The translations under genes and the position numbers were made by a program. From an uncultured Aliiroseovarius sp. (GTDB taxonomy: Bacteria; Pseudomonadota; Alphaproteobacteria; Rhodobacterales; Rhodobacteraceae), in contig NZ_CANLNB010000002.1 of assembly GCF_947492455.1 (NCBI RefSeq), positions 124,001 through 188,000 on the forward strand: a stretch of 64,000 nucleotides of DNA, read 5' to 3'. Of the stretch, positions 43,044 to 53,386 are shown piece after piece (position 1 is the first letter of the stretch; every line of letters starts with the position of its first letter). The notes beneath the pieces were generated by a model. That model made no database searches. It was not told where the DNA came from and saw nothing but the letters and a program-made list of their open reading frames with translations.

Positions 43044-43048
43044 GAGAC

Positions 43049-43098
43049 CTCCGGGCGGCAGATGATCGCGTTGCGCGATGCCTAGCCGCCGCCCGGAG
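43049..43098 (-). promoter_or_regulatory. Hairpin masking the acr3 ribosome binding site
   Basis: On the minus strand CTCCGGGCGGC (43098-43088) pairs with GCCGCCCGGAG (43059-43049), with an inner ATCGCG-type stem in the loop. The last bases GGAG are the Shine-Dalgarno site of acr3, so the hairpin could lock translation. There is no T-run, so it is not a standard terminator. Confidence 0.6.
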
Positions 43099-43109
43099 TC
43101 AGTTCAACT

Positions 43110-44930
43110 TTATTCTTCGTACCACCAGATTTCCGGCTGGAAACCAAGATAATCGCCATACATCGGGATGCGGGCGGGGAAGTGCAATTCCTTGGCGTGG
43201 GCGACATGCGACAGTTCGCTATAGCCCAGCGGAATGACGAAACGGCTGGCGGTCAGAACGCGGTCCAAGGCCTTTACGGCAGCGCGGAAGCCGTCTTGAT
43301 CCTCGGCAGTCAGCATGGCGTCGATCAGCGCGTCGATGGCCGGATTCTTCACGCCCATCCAGTTGCGTGAGCCTTCGGTGTCGGCGCTCTCGCCACCCCA
43401 GTAAAGCTTCTGTTCGTTGCCCGGAGACAGCGACAACCCGCGCCAGTAATAGGCCATGTCGAAGTCAAACGCGGTGGTGCGTTCCTTGTACTGGGCGCTA
43501 TCGACCGAGGTGATCGTTGGCGTGATCCCCAGACGCGACAGCGCGGCCGAGAAGATCTCGATCTCTTGCCGGTTTTCATCGGCACCGGACTTCAGCAGGA
43601 TCTCGAAGGTGAAGGGCTCGCCTGCGGCGTTCTTCATCACGCCGTCCTGCACGGTCCAGCCAGCCTCCTCCATCAGACCCATCGCGGTACGGATGCCCGC
43701 GCGGTTGCGTTCGGAGCCGTCCGATACAGGCAGGCTGTAGCCCTCGATCGCGCCGGGGGGGATATCGCCGGCCAATCCGTCCAGCAGCGCGCGCACTTGG
43801 CCTTGGGCTTCCTCGCCGGGGGCCATGCCCAGAACCGAGTTGTGGAAATAGGACTGGATGCGGCGCTTCGTGTTGCCGTGGATCGTCTGGTTGATGAATT
43901 CGAAGTTGAACGCATGGATCATCGCGTCACGAACCCGAATGTCTTGGAAGACCGGGCGACGGGTGTTCATAACATATCCCTTAATGCCGGTCGGGCGCTG
44001 ATGCGGGATGTCGGACAGAACAATGTCGCCCGATTCAACTGCCGGGAAGTTGAACTGCGTGGCCCATTTATGTGCATTGGTTTCACGGTGGGTGTTGGAT
44101 TCACCAGCTTTGAACGCCTCAAACGTCACGCCGCCGTCGCCGTAGTAATCAAAGCGGATTTCATCCAGATTGGCCTGACCTTTCATGAAGGGCACGTCCT
44201 TGCCCCAGTAGTCGGGGTTCCGTTTCAGGGTCAGATAGCGACCGGGCTCGAAATCGCCAATCACGTAAGGCCCCGAGGTGATGGGCAGCACATCCACACC
44301 GGACTCGTCGAAATTCGCGGCCTCCCACTGGGCTTTCTTCAGGATGGGGCGCATGCCCAAGATTAGGGGCAACTCGCGGTCTTCGGTGTTGAAGGTGAAC
44401 TTGATCGAACGCGTGCCGGTTTGCTCCATCGTTTCGATCTTGTTCCATGCGCCGTGATAGCGCGGGTGGCCCTTGGTACCGAGCGTCTCATACGACCACA
44501 TCACGTCGTCCACGGTGACGGGCGTGCCGTCCGAGAACGCAGCCTCTTCGCGCAGTGTGAACTCAACCCATGTGCGGGCGTCGTCGGTCTCGATGGTCTC
44601 GGCCAGCAGGCCATAAAGCGTGAAGGGCTCGTCATAGCTGCGGCCCATCAGGCTTTCGGCCAGCATGAAACGCAGCTGCCACGGCGTGCTGCCTTTGCGG
44701 ATGTAGGGATGCAGGCTGTCAAAGCTGCCAGCCTCGGCAAACACGATGCGGCCCCCTTTGGGCGCGTCGGGGTTCACATGGGGCAGGGCGGTGAAATCAG
44801 CGGGCAGGGCGGGGTCGCCATACATCGCGATGCCATGCTGCGGTTCGGCCTGTGCGGCCAGCACCGTCGACAGCGTCACAACACCCGTTGCGATCATCCC
44901 GCGAAGCTTCTGGGTCATATTAGTTCTCAT
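43110..44930 (-). CDS. Periplasmic extracellular solute-binding protein, family 5 (peptide/oligopeptide type)
   Basis: A 606-residue binding protein of the SBP_bac_5 family, as used by peptide, nickel or glycoside ABC importers. The start at 44930 (MRTNMTQKLRGMIATGVVTLSTVLAAQA) gives a signal peptide ending AQA-E; AAGGA lies 10 bases upstream. Family stretches are LPHVNPDAPKGGRIVFAEAG, FTLREEAAFSDGTPVTVDDV and AMIHAFNFEFINQTIHGN. The long form with 'YWRGLSLSPGNEQKLYWG' fits the YejA/murein-peptide branch. No permease or ATPase gene is next to it; it stands upstream of acr3. Confidence 0.87.
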   Translation of the reverse strand: MRTNMTQKLRGMIATGVVTLSTVLAAQAEPQHGIAMYGDPALPADFTALPHVNPDAPKGGRIVFAEAGSFDSLHPYIRKGSTPWQLRFMLAESLMGRSYDEPFTLYGLLAETIETDDARTWVEFTLREEAAFSDGTPVTVDDVMWSYETLGTKGHPRYHGAWNKIETMEQTGTRSIKFTFNTEDRELPLILGMRPILKKAQWEAANFDESGVDVLPITSGPYVIGDFEPGRYLTLKRNPDYWGKDVPFMKGQANLDEIRFDYYGDGGVTFEAFKAGESNTHRETNAHKWATQFNFPAVESGDIVLSDIPHQRPTGIKGYVMNTRRPVFQDIRVRDAMIHAFNFEFINQTIHGNTKRRIQSYFHNSVLGMAPGEEAQGQVRALLDGLAGDIPPGAIEGYSLPVSDGSERNRAGIRTAMGLMEEAGWTVQDGVMKNAAGEPFTFEILLKSGADENRQEIEIFSAALSRLGITPTITSVDSAQYKERTTAFDFDMAYYWRGLSLSPGNEQKLYWGGESADTEGSRNWMGVKNPAIDALIDAMLTAEDQDGFRAAVKALDRVLTASRFVIPLGYSELSHVAHAKELHFPARIPMYGDYLGFQPEIWWYEE

Positions 44931-45007
44931 TGCGAAACAATCCTTCACGTCCCTGATTTATCTGGGGAAACACTAGAGGTGGAAATCCGCCTTTTCAAAC
45001 TTTTAGC

Positions 45008-45036
45008 TTGGATAAAGGCGCCTAACCGCTTATAAA
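45008..45036 (+). promoter_or_regulatory. Candidate sigma-70 promoter for an orphan short transcript
   Basis: TTGGAT (45008-45013), a 17-base spacer and TATAAA (45031-45036) fit the consensus. Transcription would start near 45043. No gene starts here; the next downstream element is the strong terminator at 45091-45118. Confidence 0.5.
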
Positions 45037-45042
45037 GAATGC

Positions 45043-45118
45043 ACTGCTCGATAGGTTTCTTGCCTGTATGAAACCTGCCTCAATAACTTTACGCCCGCCT
45101 TGTGCGGGCGTTTTTTTT
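45043..45118 (+). ncRNA. Candidate small RNA (about 75 nt) between the binding protein gene and bdhA
   Basis: A promoter-like sequence is followed by a hairpin AGGTTTC/GAAACCT (45053-45059, 45070-45076; loop of 10), a short unpaired CAATAACTTT stretch and an intrinsic terminator ACGCCCGC/GCGGGCGT with eight T (45091-45118). No plus-strand gene precedes the terminator, so it ends an unannotated transcript. The only frame inside (ATG at 45068) lacks a ribosome site and reads through the terminator. I do not recognise the RNA family. This explains the 353-base gap 44931-45283; nothing else is evident there. Confidence 0.5.
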
Positions 45119-45283
45119 ATGGCGAATCCGGAATGACGTGATCGCGCAGAGCGCGTTGTGAGCTGGATGAAGAATCGGGTGATTCCAAAGGTAACTTTCC
45201 CCGCGTGAAAGCACTGGTGCCTTGGAATCCTTGCGTTATGCTGCACCGCAACAGATTTATGCTTGTGGATAAGGAGCCCCAAT

Positions 45284-46069
45284 ATGGCCATCACCATGTC
45301 ACTGGAAGGCAAAGCAGCCGTCATCACCGGATCAAACTCGGGCATCGGCCTTGGGGTCGCCAAAGAATTGGCGCGTGCAGGCGCAGATGTCGTACTGAAC
45401 TCGTTCACCGATTCGCCTGAAGATCATGCCATTGCCGCCGAGATCGCCGACGCGTTCGGCGTAACCGCGCGCTATATTCAGGCCGACATGTCCGATGCCG
45501 AGGCCTGCCGCGCCCTGATCGAAAAAGCCGGGCGCTGCGATATCCTGGTGAACAACGCCGGCATTCAGCATGTCGCCCCGGTCGAGGACTTTCCGATCGA
45601 CAAGTGGAACGCGATCATTGCGATCAACCTTAGCTCGGCCTTTCACACCACTGCCGCTGCTGTTCCAATGATGCGTGCAAATGGGTGGGGGCGCGTGATC
45701 AACATTGCCTCGGCACATGGTCTGACCGCGTCGCCTTACAAATCCGCTTACATTGCTGCCAAGCACGGCGTGGTCGGGCTGACCAAAACGGTCGCGCTGG
45801 AAACCGCCGAGGATCCGATCACCGCGAACGCAATCTGCCCCGGCTATGTGCTGACCCCGCTGGTCGAAAGCCAGATCCCGGATCAGATGAAGACCCACGG
45901 CATGGACCGTGATCAGGTGGTGCGTGAGGTCATGCTGGCCCGTCAGCCGTCGAAGGACTTCGCCACGGTCGAACAGATGGGCGGCACGGCGACCTTCCTG
46001 TGCTCGGACGCGGCAGCACAGATCACTGGCACGACGATCTCGGTCGATGGTGGCTGGACGGCGCTGTAA
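45284..46069 (+). CDS. bdhA: 3-hydroxybutyrate dehydrogenase
   Basis: A 261-residue short-chain dehydrogenase that interconverts 3-hydroxybutyrate and acetoacetate in polyhydroxybutyrate and ketone-body metabolism. Motifs are VITGSNSGIGLGVAKELARA, LVNNAGIQHVAPVEDFPIDK, INIASAHGLTASPYKSAYIA (Ser-Tyr-Lys) and NAICPGYVLTPLVESQIPDQ, all typical of BdhA. The end, TTISVDGGWTAL, is also typical. The start at 45284 follows AAGGAGCCCCAAT; an upstream ATG is rejected. It is 2 bases from the patatin gene. Confidence 0.93.
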   Translation: MAITMSLEGKAAVITGSNSGIGLGVAKELARAGADVVLNSFTDSPEDHAIAAEIADAFGVTARYIQADMSDAEACRALIEKAGRCDILVNNAGIQHVAPVEDFPIDKWNAIIAINLSSAFHTTAAAVPMMRANGWGRVINIASAHGLTASPYKSAYIAAKHGVVGLTKTVALETAEDPITANAICPGYVLTPLVESQIPDQMKTHGMDRDQVVREVMLARQPSKDFATVEQMGGTATFLCSDAAAQITGTTISVDGGWTAL

Positions 46070-46071
46070 GC

Positions 46072-47124
46072 ATGGCCTCGCCCAAGCGGATCAACTTGGC
46101 CCTGCAGGGTGGGGGCGCGCATGGTGCCTTCACGTGGGGCGTGCTGGATTGCCTTCTGGAAGATGAAGGGATCGAAATCGCCGCAATCTCGGGCACGTCG
46201 GCGGGTGCCTTGAACGGCGCTGCCGTAAAGGCCGGGTTGGTTGCGGATGGGAAGGGCAATGACCGGGATGCGGCGCGCGCGTCTCTGGATGCGCTGTGGA
46301 ATCGTTTGGCGGGGGTGAATGACCTGCGCCTGACCACATGGTTTGCCCAGTTCGCCCCGCACAGCGACCTGATCAGCCAAGCGTTGGAAGCGACGCCGGT
46401 TTTCGCGTGGGCCGATATGGCCAGCCGCGTGGTTAGCCCTTACGCCTATGGTCCGTTCTATGCGAACCCGCTGAAATCGGTGGTGGAGGCGTTCGACTTC
46501 GATCAGGTCTGCGCCGACACGGGTCCGCAACTGCATGTCTCGGCCACCAATGTGCGGACAGGTAAGATTCGGGTGTTTCAAGGCGACGAGATCTCGACCG
46601 AGGCGATCCTTACCTCGGCTTGCCTTCCAACCTTGTTCCAAGCGGTCGAGTTAGAGGACCCGAAGACCGGCAAGATCGAGGCCTATTGGGACGGTGGCTA
46701 TACCGGCAACCCGGCGCTGTTCCCGCTGTTTGACCGCGCGCTGCCTGCCGATGTGGTCGTGGTGAACATCAATCCGCTGTTTCGACCAGACGTGCCCACC
46801 ACCGGGCAGGACATCCAGAACCGCATCAATGAGATCAGCTTTAACTCGTCGCTCCTGCGCGAGTTGCGGGCGATCAGCTTCGTGAAGCGGTTGATTGCCG
46901 AGGGGCAGATGTCCTCGGACAAGATGCGGGACGTGCTGGTGCATATGATCGCGGATGACGCCTTGATGCGGGATCTGTCCATCGCGACCAAACTGATCCC
47001 GACCGCCGTGATGTTATCGCGTTTGAAAGAGGCTGGGCGTAAGGCTGCCGAAGCCTTCCTTGCCGCGCATCGTAGCGACCTGAACACCCGCAGCACCGTC
47101 GATCTGGAAGAGATGTTTGGTTAG
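46072..47124 (+). CDS. Patatin-like phospholipase family hydrolase
   Basis: A 350-residue serine hydrolase. The oxyanion loop is LALQGGGAHGAFTWG, the nucleophile motif is ISGTSAGALNG (GTSAG) and the Asp dyad residue is in YWDGGYTGNPALFPLF (DGG). Patatins cut phospholipids or other lipids; in roseobacters this gene follows bdhA (2 bases apart here), which suggests a role with stored polyhydroxybutyrate or its granule lipids. This is inference. ATG at 46072 gives MASPKRINLALQGG; the longer frame overlaps bdhA. The stop overlaps the convergent LysE gene by 4 bases. Confidence 0.88.
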   Translation: MASPKRINLALQGGGAHGAFTWGVLDCLLEDEGIEIAAISGTSAGALNGAAVKAGLVADGKGNDRDAARASLDALWNRLAGVNDLRLTTWFAQFAPHSDLISQALEATPVFAWADMASRVVSPYAYGPFYANPLKSVVEAFDFDQVCADTGPQLHVSATNVRTGKIRVFQGDEISTEAILTSACLPTLFQAVELEDPKTGKIEAYWDGGYTGNPALFPLFDRALPADVVVVNINPLFRPDVPTTGQDIQNRINEISFNSSLLRELRAISFVKRLIAEGQMSSDKMRDVLVHMIADDALMRDLSIATKLIPTAVMLSRLKEAGRKAAEAFLAAHRSDLNTRSTVDLEEMFG

Positions 47125-47750
47125 TGGAGCGTGCCGTTTGCGACGCCCAGCAATAGCTTCGCCGCAATGGCCCACATCACCACGCCAATGATCACGTCAA
47201 GAACCCGCCACGAGGCGGGTTTTTGCATGATGGGGGCCAAGAACCGCGCACCATAGCCGAGCGAGAAGAAGAACACGAAGCTTGATAGTACGGCACCCGT
47301 GCCAAAGGTAATGCGGGTTGGCCAGTCAGGATATGACGTCGAGATCGCGCCGATCAGGCCCAGCGTGTCCAGATAGACATGCGGGTTGGCCCAGGTAAAG
47401 GCCGCCGCGATGGCCAGAGTGGCCCACAACCCGCGCGATTTTCCCGCGATCTCCATCGCGTAGTTGCCTTTCCACGCCGCCATGAACCGCATCAACCCGT
47501 AGACGATCAGAAAAGCGGCCCCGGCCAGTGCCATGACAGTGGGTAAGGACGGCATCGCCTCGACCAAAGCGCCAAATCCGGCGACGCCTGCGGCAATCAG
47601 AAACGCGTCCGACGCCGCACAGAACAGGCACAGCCAGAAGACATGCTGCTTCATCAGCCCTTGCCGCAGGACAAAAGCGTTCTGCGCACCAATCGCAAGG
47701 ATCAGGGAAAACCCGGTGGCAAATCCGGTCAGGGCAGGCGCGATGGTCAT
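47121..47750 (-). CDS. LysE/ArgO-family amino-acid exporter
   Basis: A 209-residue membrane protein with six helices. It opens with GFATGFSLILAIGAQNAFVLRQG, the exact LysE/ArgO signature, and has AAAFTWANPHVYLDTLGLIG further on. This branch exports basic amino acids such as arginine or lysine and depends on the GAQN and NPH motifs. It starts 4 bases inside the end of the DUF502 gene, so they are translationally coupled. No LysG/ArgP regulator lies next to it. Confidence 0.92.
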   Translation of the reverse strand: MTIAPALTGFATGFSLILAIGAQNAFVLRQGLMKQHVFWLCLFCAASDAFLIAAGVAGFGALVEAMPSLPTVMALAGAAFLIVYGLMRFMAAWKGNYAMEIAGKSRGLWATLAIAAAFTWANPHVYLDTLGLIGAISTSYPDWPTRITFGTGAVLSSFVFFFSLGYGARFLAPIMQKPASWRVLDVIIGVVMWAIAAKLLLGVANGTLH

Positions 47751-48496
47751 TTGGCGTTGGGTGTTTCAGCCGGCGGTTGGCTGGGGTCCTTCGAATTGGG
47801 ATAGACAAGCCCAGCCGAGATCACCAGCTTGGCTGCATCCTCGACCGTCATGTCCAGCTCGATCACCGAATGGCGCGGGACGAACAGCAAGAAGCCCGAG
47901 GTCGGGTTCGGTGTCGTCGGCAGAAAGACCGAGATGATGTCCTCATCCACCGGAATGCGCATGTCGACCTCGCCCTTGGCTTTGGTCGAGATAAAGGCAA
48001 TCGCCCAGATTCCTTTGCGCGGGTACTCGACCAGACAGGCCTTGTCGAACTTGGTGTCGGTCGACTGGCTGAACACAGTCTCGGCGATCTGCTTCAGACC
48101 GTTGTAAAGCGAGCGTACGACCGGCATGCGGTCCACGATCCCTTCGCCCCAGGACAGGAATGATCGACCAATCAGGCCCTTGGTGATCCAGCCCACCAGC
48201 ACGGTGAAAATCAGGAACACAACGACGCCCAGACCACGCACGTTGACGCGGACATCTTCGCCAAACAGCATCTTGAACCAAGCGCTGTCACCAAAGAGCC
48301 AGTCAATCAGGGCATCCGGTTGATAGGCGGCGGGTACAAACGGCAGAACCCAGCTGTCGATCCAGCCCACGAAGGTCCAGATCAGCCAGATGGTGATGGC
48401 AATGGGAACCACGACCACAAGGCCCGCAAGGAAGTTGTTGCGCAGGCCGGTAAAGGGGCGCCACTTGCGCCTGTGATGGTCGTCCTGATCGTGCAT
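47747..48496 (-). CDS. DUF502 membrane protein
   Basis: A 249-residue protein of the DUF502 family. It has two membrane helices, one near residue 20-42 (FLAGLVVVVPIAITIWLIWT) and one near 90 (GVVVFLIFTVLVGWITKG). The cytoplasmic part holds MPVVRSLYNGLKQIAETVF, a family motif, and VFLPTTPNPTSGFLLFVPRH. No enzymatic role is known; relatives are linked to COV-type membrane traffic in plants only by homology. It precedes lysE. The 212-base gap to ligA shows no feature I can name. Confidence 0.9.
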   Translation of the reverse strand: MHDQDDHHRRKWRPFTGLRNNFLAGLVVVVPIAITIWLIWTFVGWIDSWVLPFVPAAYQPDALIDWLFGDSAWFKMLFGEDVRVNVRGLGVVVFLIFTVLVGWITKGLIGRSFLSWGEGIVDRMPVVRSLYNGLKQIAETVFSQSTDTKFDKACLVEYPRKGIWAIAFISTKAKGEVDMRIPVDEDIISVFLPTTPNPTSGFLLFVPRHSVIELDMTVEDAAKLVISAGLVYPNSKDPSQPPAETPNAK

Positions 48497-48678
48497 GAAG
48501 GTGGGTTCCCGTATCTTCTTGCGCGAAACTTATGTGCTCGGGGTGAAATCGGCAATAGCCGTAACGTCAATTTGCTCTGTTCAGTATCTTGTGAAGCTGG
48601 GATTTTCAGGGGCTTAGGCGTGCGGTGCGCGGGTTGGGGGTGGACGCGCTGTGACGGAACCGCATATCACTTTCCTAA

Positions 48679-50837
<2,159 letters not shown>

Positions 50838-50838
<1 letters not shown>

Positions 50839-52928
50839 TGTCCACCCGGCCCGAAATCCTGTTCCCTCTGTTCGCCAAGCTGGAAACGCTGGGTGGGATC
50901 GGGCCGAAGACTGCCAAGTCTCTGGAAACGCTGGGGATAACCCTACCACGTGATCTTCTGTTCTGGCTGCCCCACGCGGGGATTGATCGGAAATTCCGAG
51001 CTTCCGTGACCGAGGTTCAGCCGGGCGACATGGCCACGGTCGAGGTTGAAGTCGGTCCGCATCGCCCCGGACGGTCGAAGAACGCGCCCTATCGGGTCGA
51101 GGTCTCGGACCCTCTTACGACGTTTGAGCTGGTGTTTTTCCACGCCAATACACGCTGGCTTGAGCAGCAGCTACCAGTGGGTGCGAAACGTGTGATCTCG
51201 GGCAAGGTTGAGCACTTCGACGGGCGTGCGCAGATCGTGCATCCAGATTTCATCCTGCCGCCGGGCGAGGTCGGGCAGATACCTGATTTCGAACCGGTTT
51301 ATCGGCTGACGGCGGGGGTCACTGGCAAAACAGTGATCAAGGGCGTGGGCGATATTCTGACCCGTCTGCCGATGTTGCAGGAATGGGTCGATCCCGCCTT
51401 GAAAGAGCGCGAGCACTGGCCGGACTGGCACGAGGCGTTACGCGCGGCCCATACACCCGAAGGCCCGGACGATCTGTCTCCACAATCACCAGCGCGGCGG
51501 CGGCTGGCCTATGACGAATTCTTCGCCCATCAACTGACGCTCGCCTTGGCCCGCGCGACGGTTCGGCGCGGCAAAGGGCGCGTCAGCATCGGCACAGGCG
51601 CGTTGCGCGACAAGGTGCTGGCGGCGCTGCCCTATACCCCCACCGGCGCTCAATCCCGTGCGGTCGAGGAAATCGCCGCCGATATGGCGGCTGGTACCCG
51701 GATGAACCGGTTACTTCAGGGCGATGTGGGGGCGGGAAAGACGCTGGTCGCGCTGTTGTCTTTGCTGATCGCGGTCGAGGCAGGCGGGCAGGGCGTGATG
51801 ATGGCGCCTACGGAAATTCTGGCCCGGCAGCACTTGGAAGGGTTGCGCCCACTGGCCGAGGAAACTGGTGTGGTGGTTGAGATTTTGACCGGCCGCGACA
51901 AGGGGTCCGAACGTCGTCGCAAGCTTGAGGCGTTGAAAGACGGCAACATTCACATTCTGGTCGGCACCCACGCGGTGTTCCAAAAAGATGTGGAGTTTCA
52001 GGACCTTCGTCTTGCCGTCGTCGATGAACAGCACCGGTTCGGTGTGGCCCAGCGGATGGAATTGGGGGCGAAAGGTACGGCGTCGGATGTGCTGGTGATG
52101 ACCGCCACGCCGATCCCGCGCAGCTTGGCGCTGGCACAATACGGCGACATGGATGTCTCGGTGCTGGACGAGAAGCCACCGGGACGCAAACCGATCAAAA
52201 CCGTGCTGATTAACACCGGACGGCTGGACGAGGTGGTCGAACGGTTGCGCAGCGCGATTGCCGATGGCGCGCAGGCCTATTGGGTCTGCCCGTTGGTCGA
52301 GGAAAGCGAGGTCATGGACATGACCGCTGCCGAGGAAAGGTTCAAACATCTGCGCGCCGCCTTGGGTGAAGGTGTCGTCGGTATGGTGCACGGTCAGATG
52401 GCCGTCACCGAGAAAGACGCCGCGATGGCCGATTTCGTCGCAGGTAAGACCAAGCTCTTGGTCGCCACCACGGTGATCGAGGTGGGCGTGGACGTGCCCA
52501 ATGCCTCGATCATGGTGATTGAACGGGCGGAACATTTTGGACTGGCGCAGTTGCACCAGTTGCGCGGACGCGTTGGGCGCGGGCAGGCGGCCTCGACCTG
52601 TTTGCTGATGTATCAGGCCCCGCTGACCGAGGGTGGTGAAAAGCGTCTGTCGGTCATGCGCGACACTGAAGACGGGTTCGTAATTTCCGAGGCCGATCTG
52701 GAAATGCGTGGCGCAGGGGACGTTCTGGGCACCGCACAATCCGGTCTGCCGCGCTTCTGGGTCGCGGATCTGGAACATCAGGCGGGACTGATGGCCGTGG
52801 CGCAAAAAGACGCGCGTTTGTTGCTTCAGCAGGACCCGGATCTGAGCAGCCCGCGGGGGCACGCCGCCCGTGTTCTTCTGTGGCTCATGCGACAGGACGA
52901 AGCGATCCGTTTGATTTCAGTGGGTTAG
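50838..52928 (+). CDS. recG: ATP-dependent DNA helicase RecG
   Basis: A 696-residue helicase that remodels stalled forks and Holliday junctions. The wedge (OB) domain is in the first ~250 residues (LFAKLETLGGIGPKTAKSLE, HFDGRAQIVHPDFILPP). The motor has Walker A LLQGDVGAGKTLVALL, the DEQH box (VVDEQHRFGVAQR), VMTATPIPRSLALA and the C-terminal lobe VIEVGVDVPNASIMVIERAE with QLRGRVGRG. Full length. It shares a transcript with ligA. Directly after its stop lie GTTC repeats of the LexA type. Confidence 0.96.
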
Positions 52929-52935
52929 CGCTTAT

Positions 52936-53009
52936 GTTCTCAAAAGTTCACAAATGTTCTTAAAAAGTTCTTTACAGAACGGTCTTCGATATGCGAACAA
53001 AATAGCAAC
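52936..53009. promoter_or_regulatory. Clustered LexA-type SOS boxes upstream of the 40-residue membrane protein
   Basis: GTTC occurs at 52936, 52946, 52956 and 52967 with pitches of 10, 10 and 11 bases. The last two form GTTC-N7-GTTC, the exact alphaproteobacterial LexA consensus. An inverted GAAC at 52977 and GAAC-N7-CAAC (52995-53009) follow, the latter one mismatch from the consensus. The sites sit 50-125 bases before the small gene at 53061. Confidence 0.7.
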
Positions 53010-53060
53010 ACGGATGCAGTGACACACACTGCCCAGAAGACAGAGAGCAGGAGTAACCCC

Positions 53061-53183
53061 ATGTTGAACGATGTCAAAATCGCATTGTCCCGGTCCTCGA
53101 CCACGATTGTCTCGGACACGCTTGGGGCGATTTCCTTGCTTGTGCTGCTTTTGGGTGCGCTGCATCTGCCCGGGATGATTTGA
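53061..53183 (+). CDS. 40-residue single-TM protein under probable SOS control
   Basis: A short frame missed by length cut-offs. It starts MLNDVKIALSRSSTTIVSDT (amphipathic, cytoplasmic) and ends with a membrane helix, GAISLLVLLLGALHLPGMI. AGGAG lies 8 bases before the ATG. I believe small proteins ending LHLPG recur in Rhodobacteraceae; no function is known to me. The gene has LexA-type boxes upstream and lies just after recG. By analogy with SidA of Caulobacter (29 residues, LexA-controlled, membrane-bound division inhibitor), a damage-induced membrane role is plausible. No homology to SidA is visible. Confidence 0.72.
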   Translation: MLNDVKIALSRSSTTIVSDTLGAISLLVLLLGALHLPGMI

Positions 53184-53350
53184 TCCCACACAGTTTCTGC
53201 CTGCGGATGGTCTGATCCAGCATCATGTCCCAAAGAAGCCTTCTGTCCCGAAGCCTTCACGATGCCTTCGACGGAGTACCGCCCGTCACCTGCCTGTCGG
53301 AATGTTTGCCTCTTCCCGACGCTATTTGGATGACCCGAACCGCATCACTT

Positions 53351-53386
53351 CCGCCGCCTCCCTGCCAGGAGCGCGGCGGTTTTTTT
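53351..53386 (+). terminator. Terminator downstream of the small SOS gene
   Basis: CCGCCGC / GCGGCGG, with an inner TCC/GGA pairing, followed by seven T. It lies 168 bases after the small gene, with no convincing frame in between; that stretch (53184-53350) could be a long 3' untranslated region. It overlaps the end of the convergent scaffold gene by 2 bases. Confidence 0.82.

Noticed and set aside
52932-53260. Minus-strand frames of 85 and 106 codons over the SOS region
   Set aside because: They are antisense to the 40-codon gene and its LexA boxes, and start without ribosome sites.
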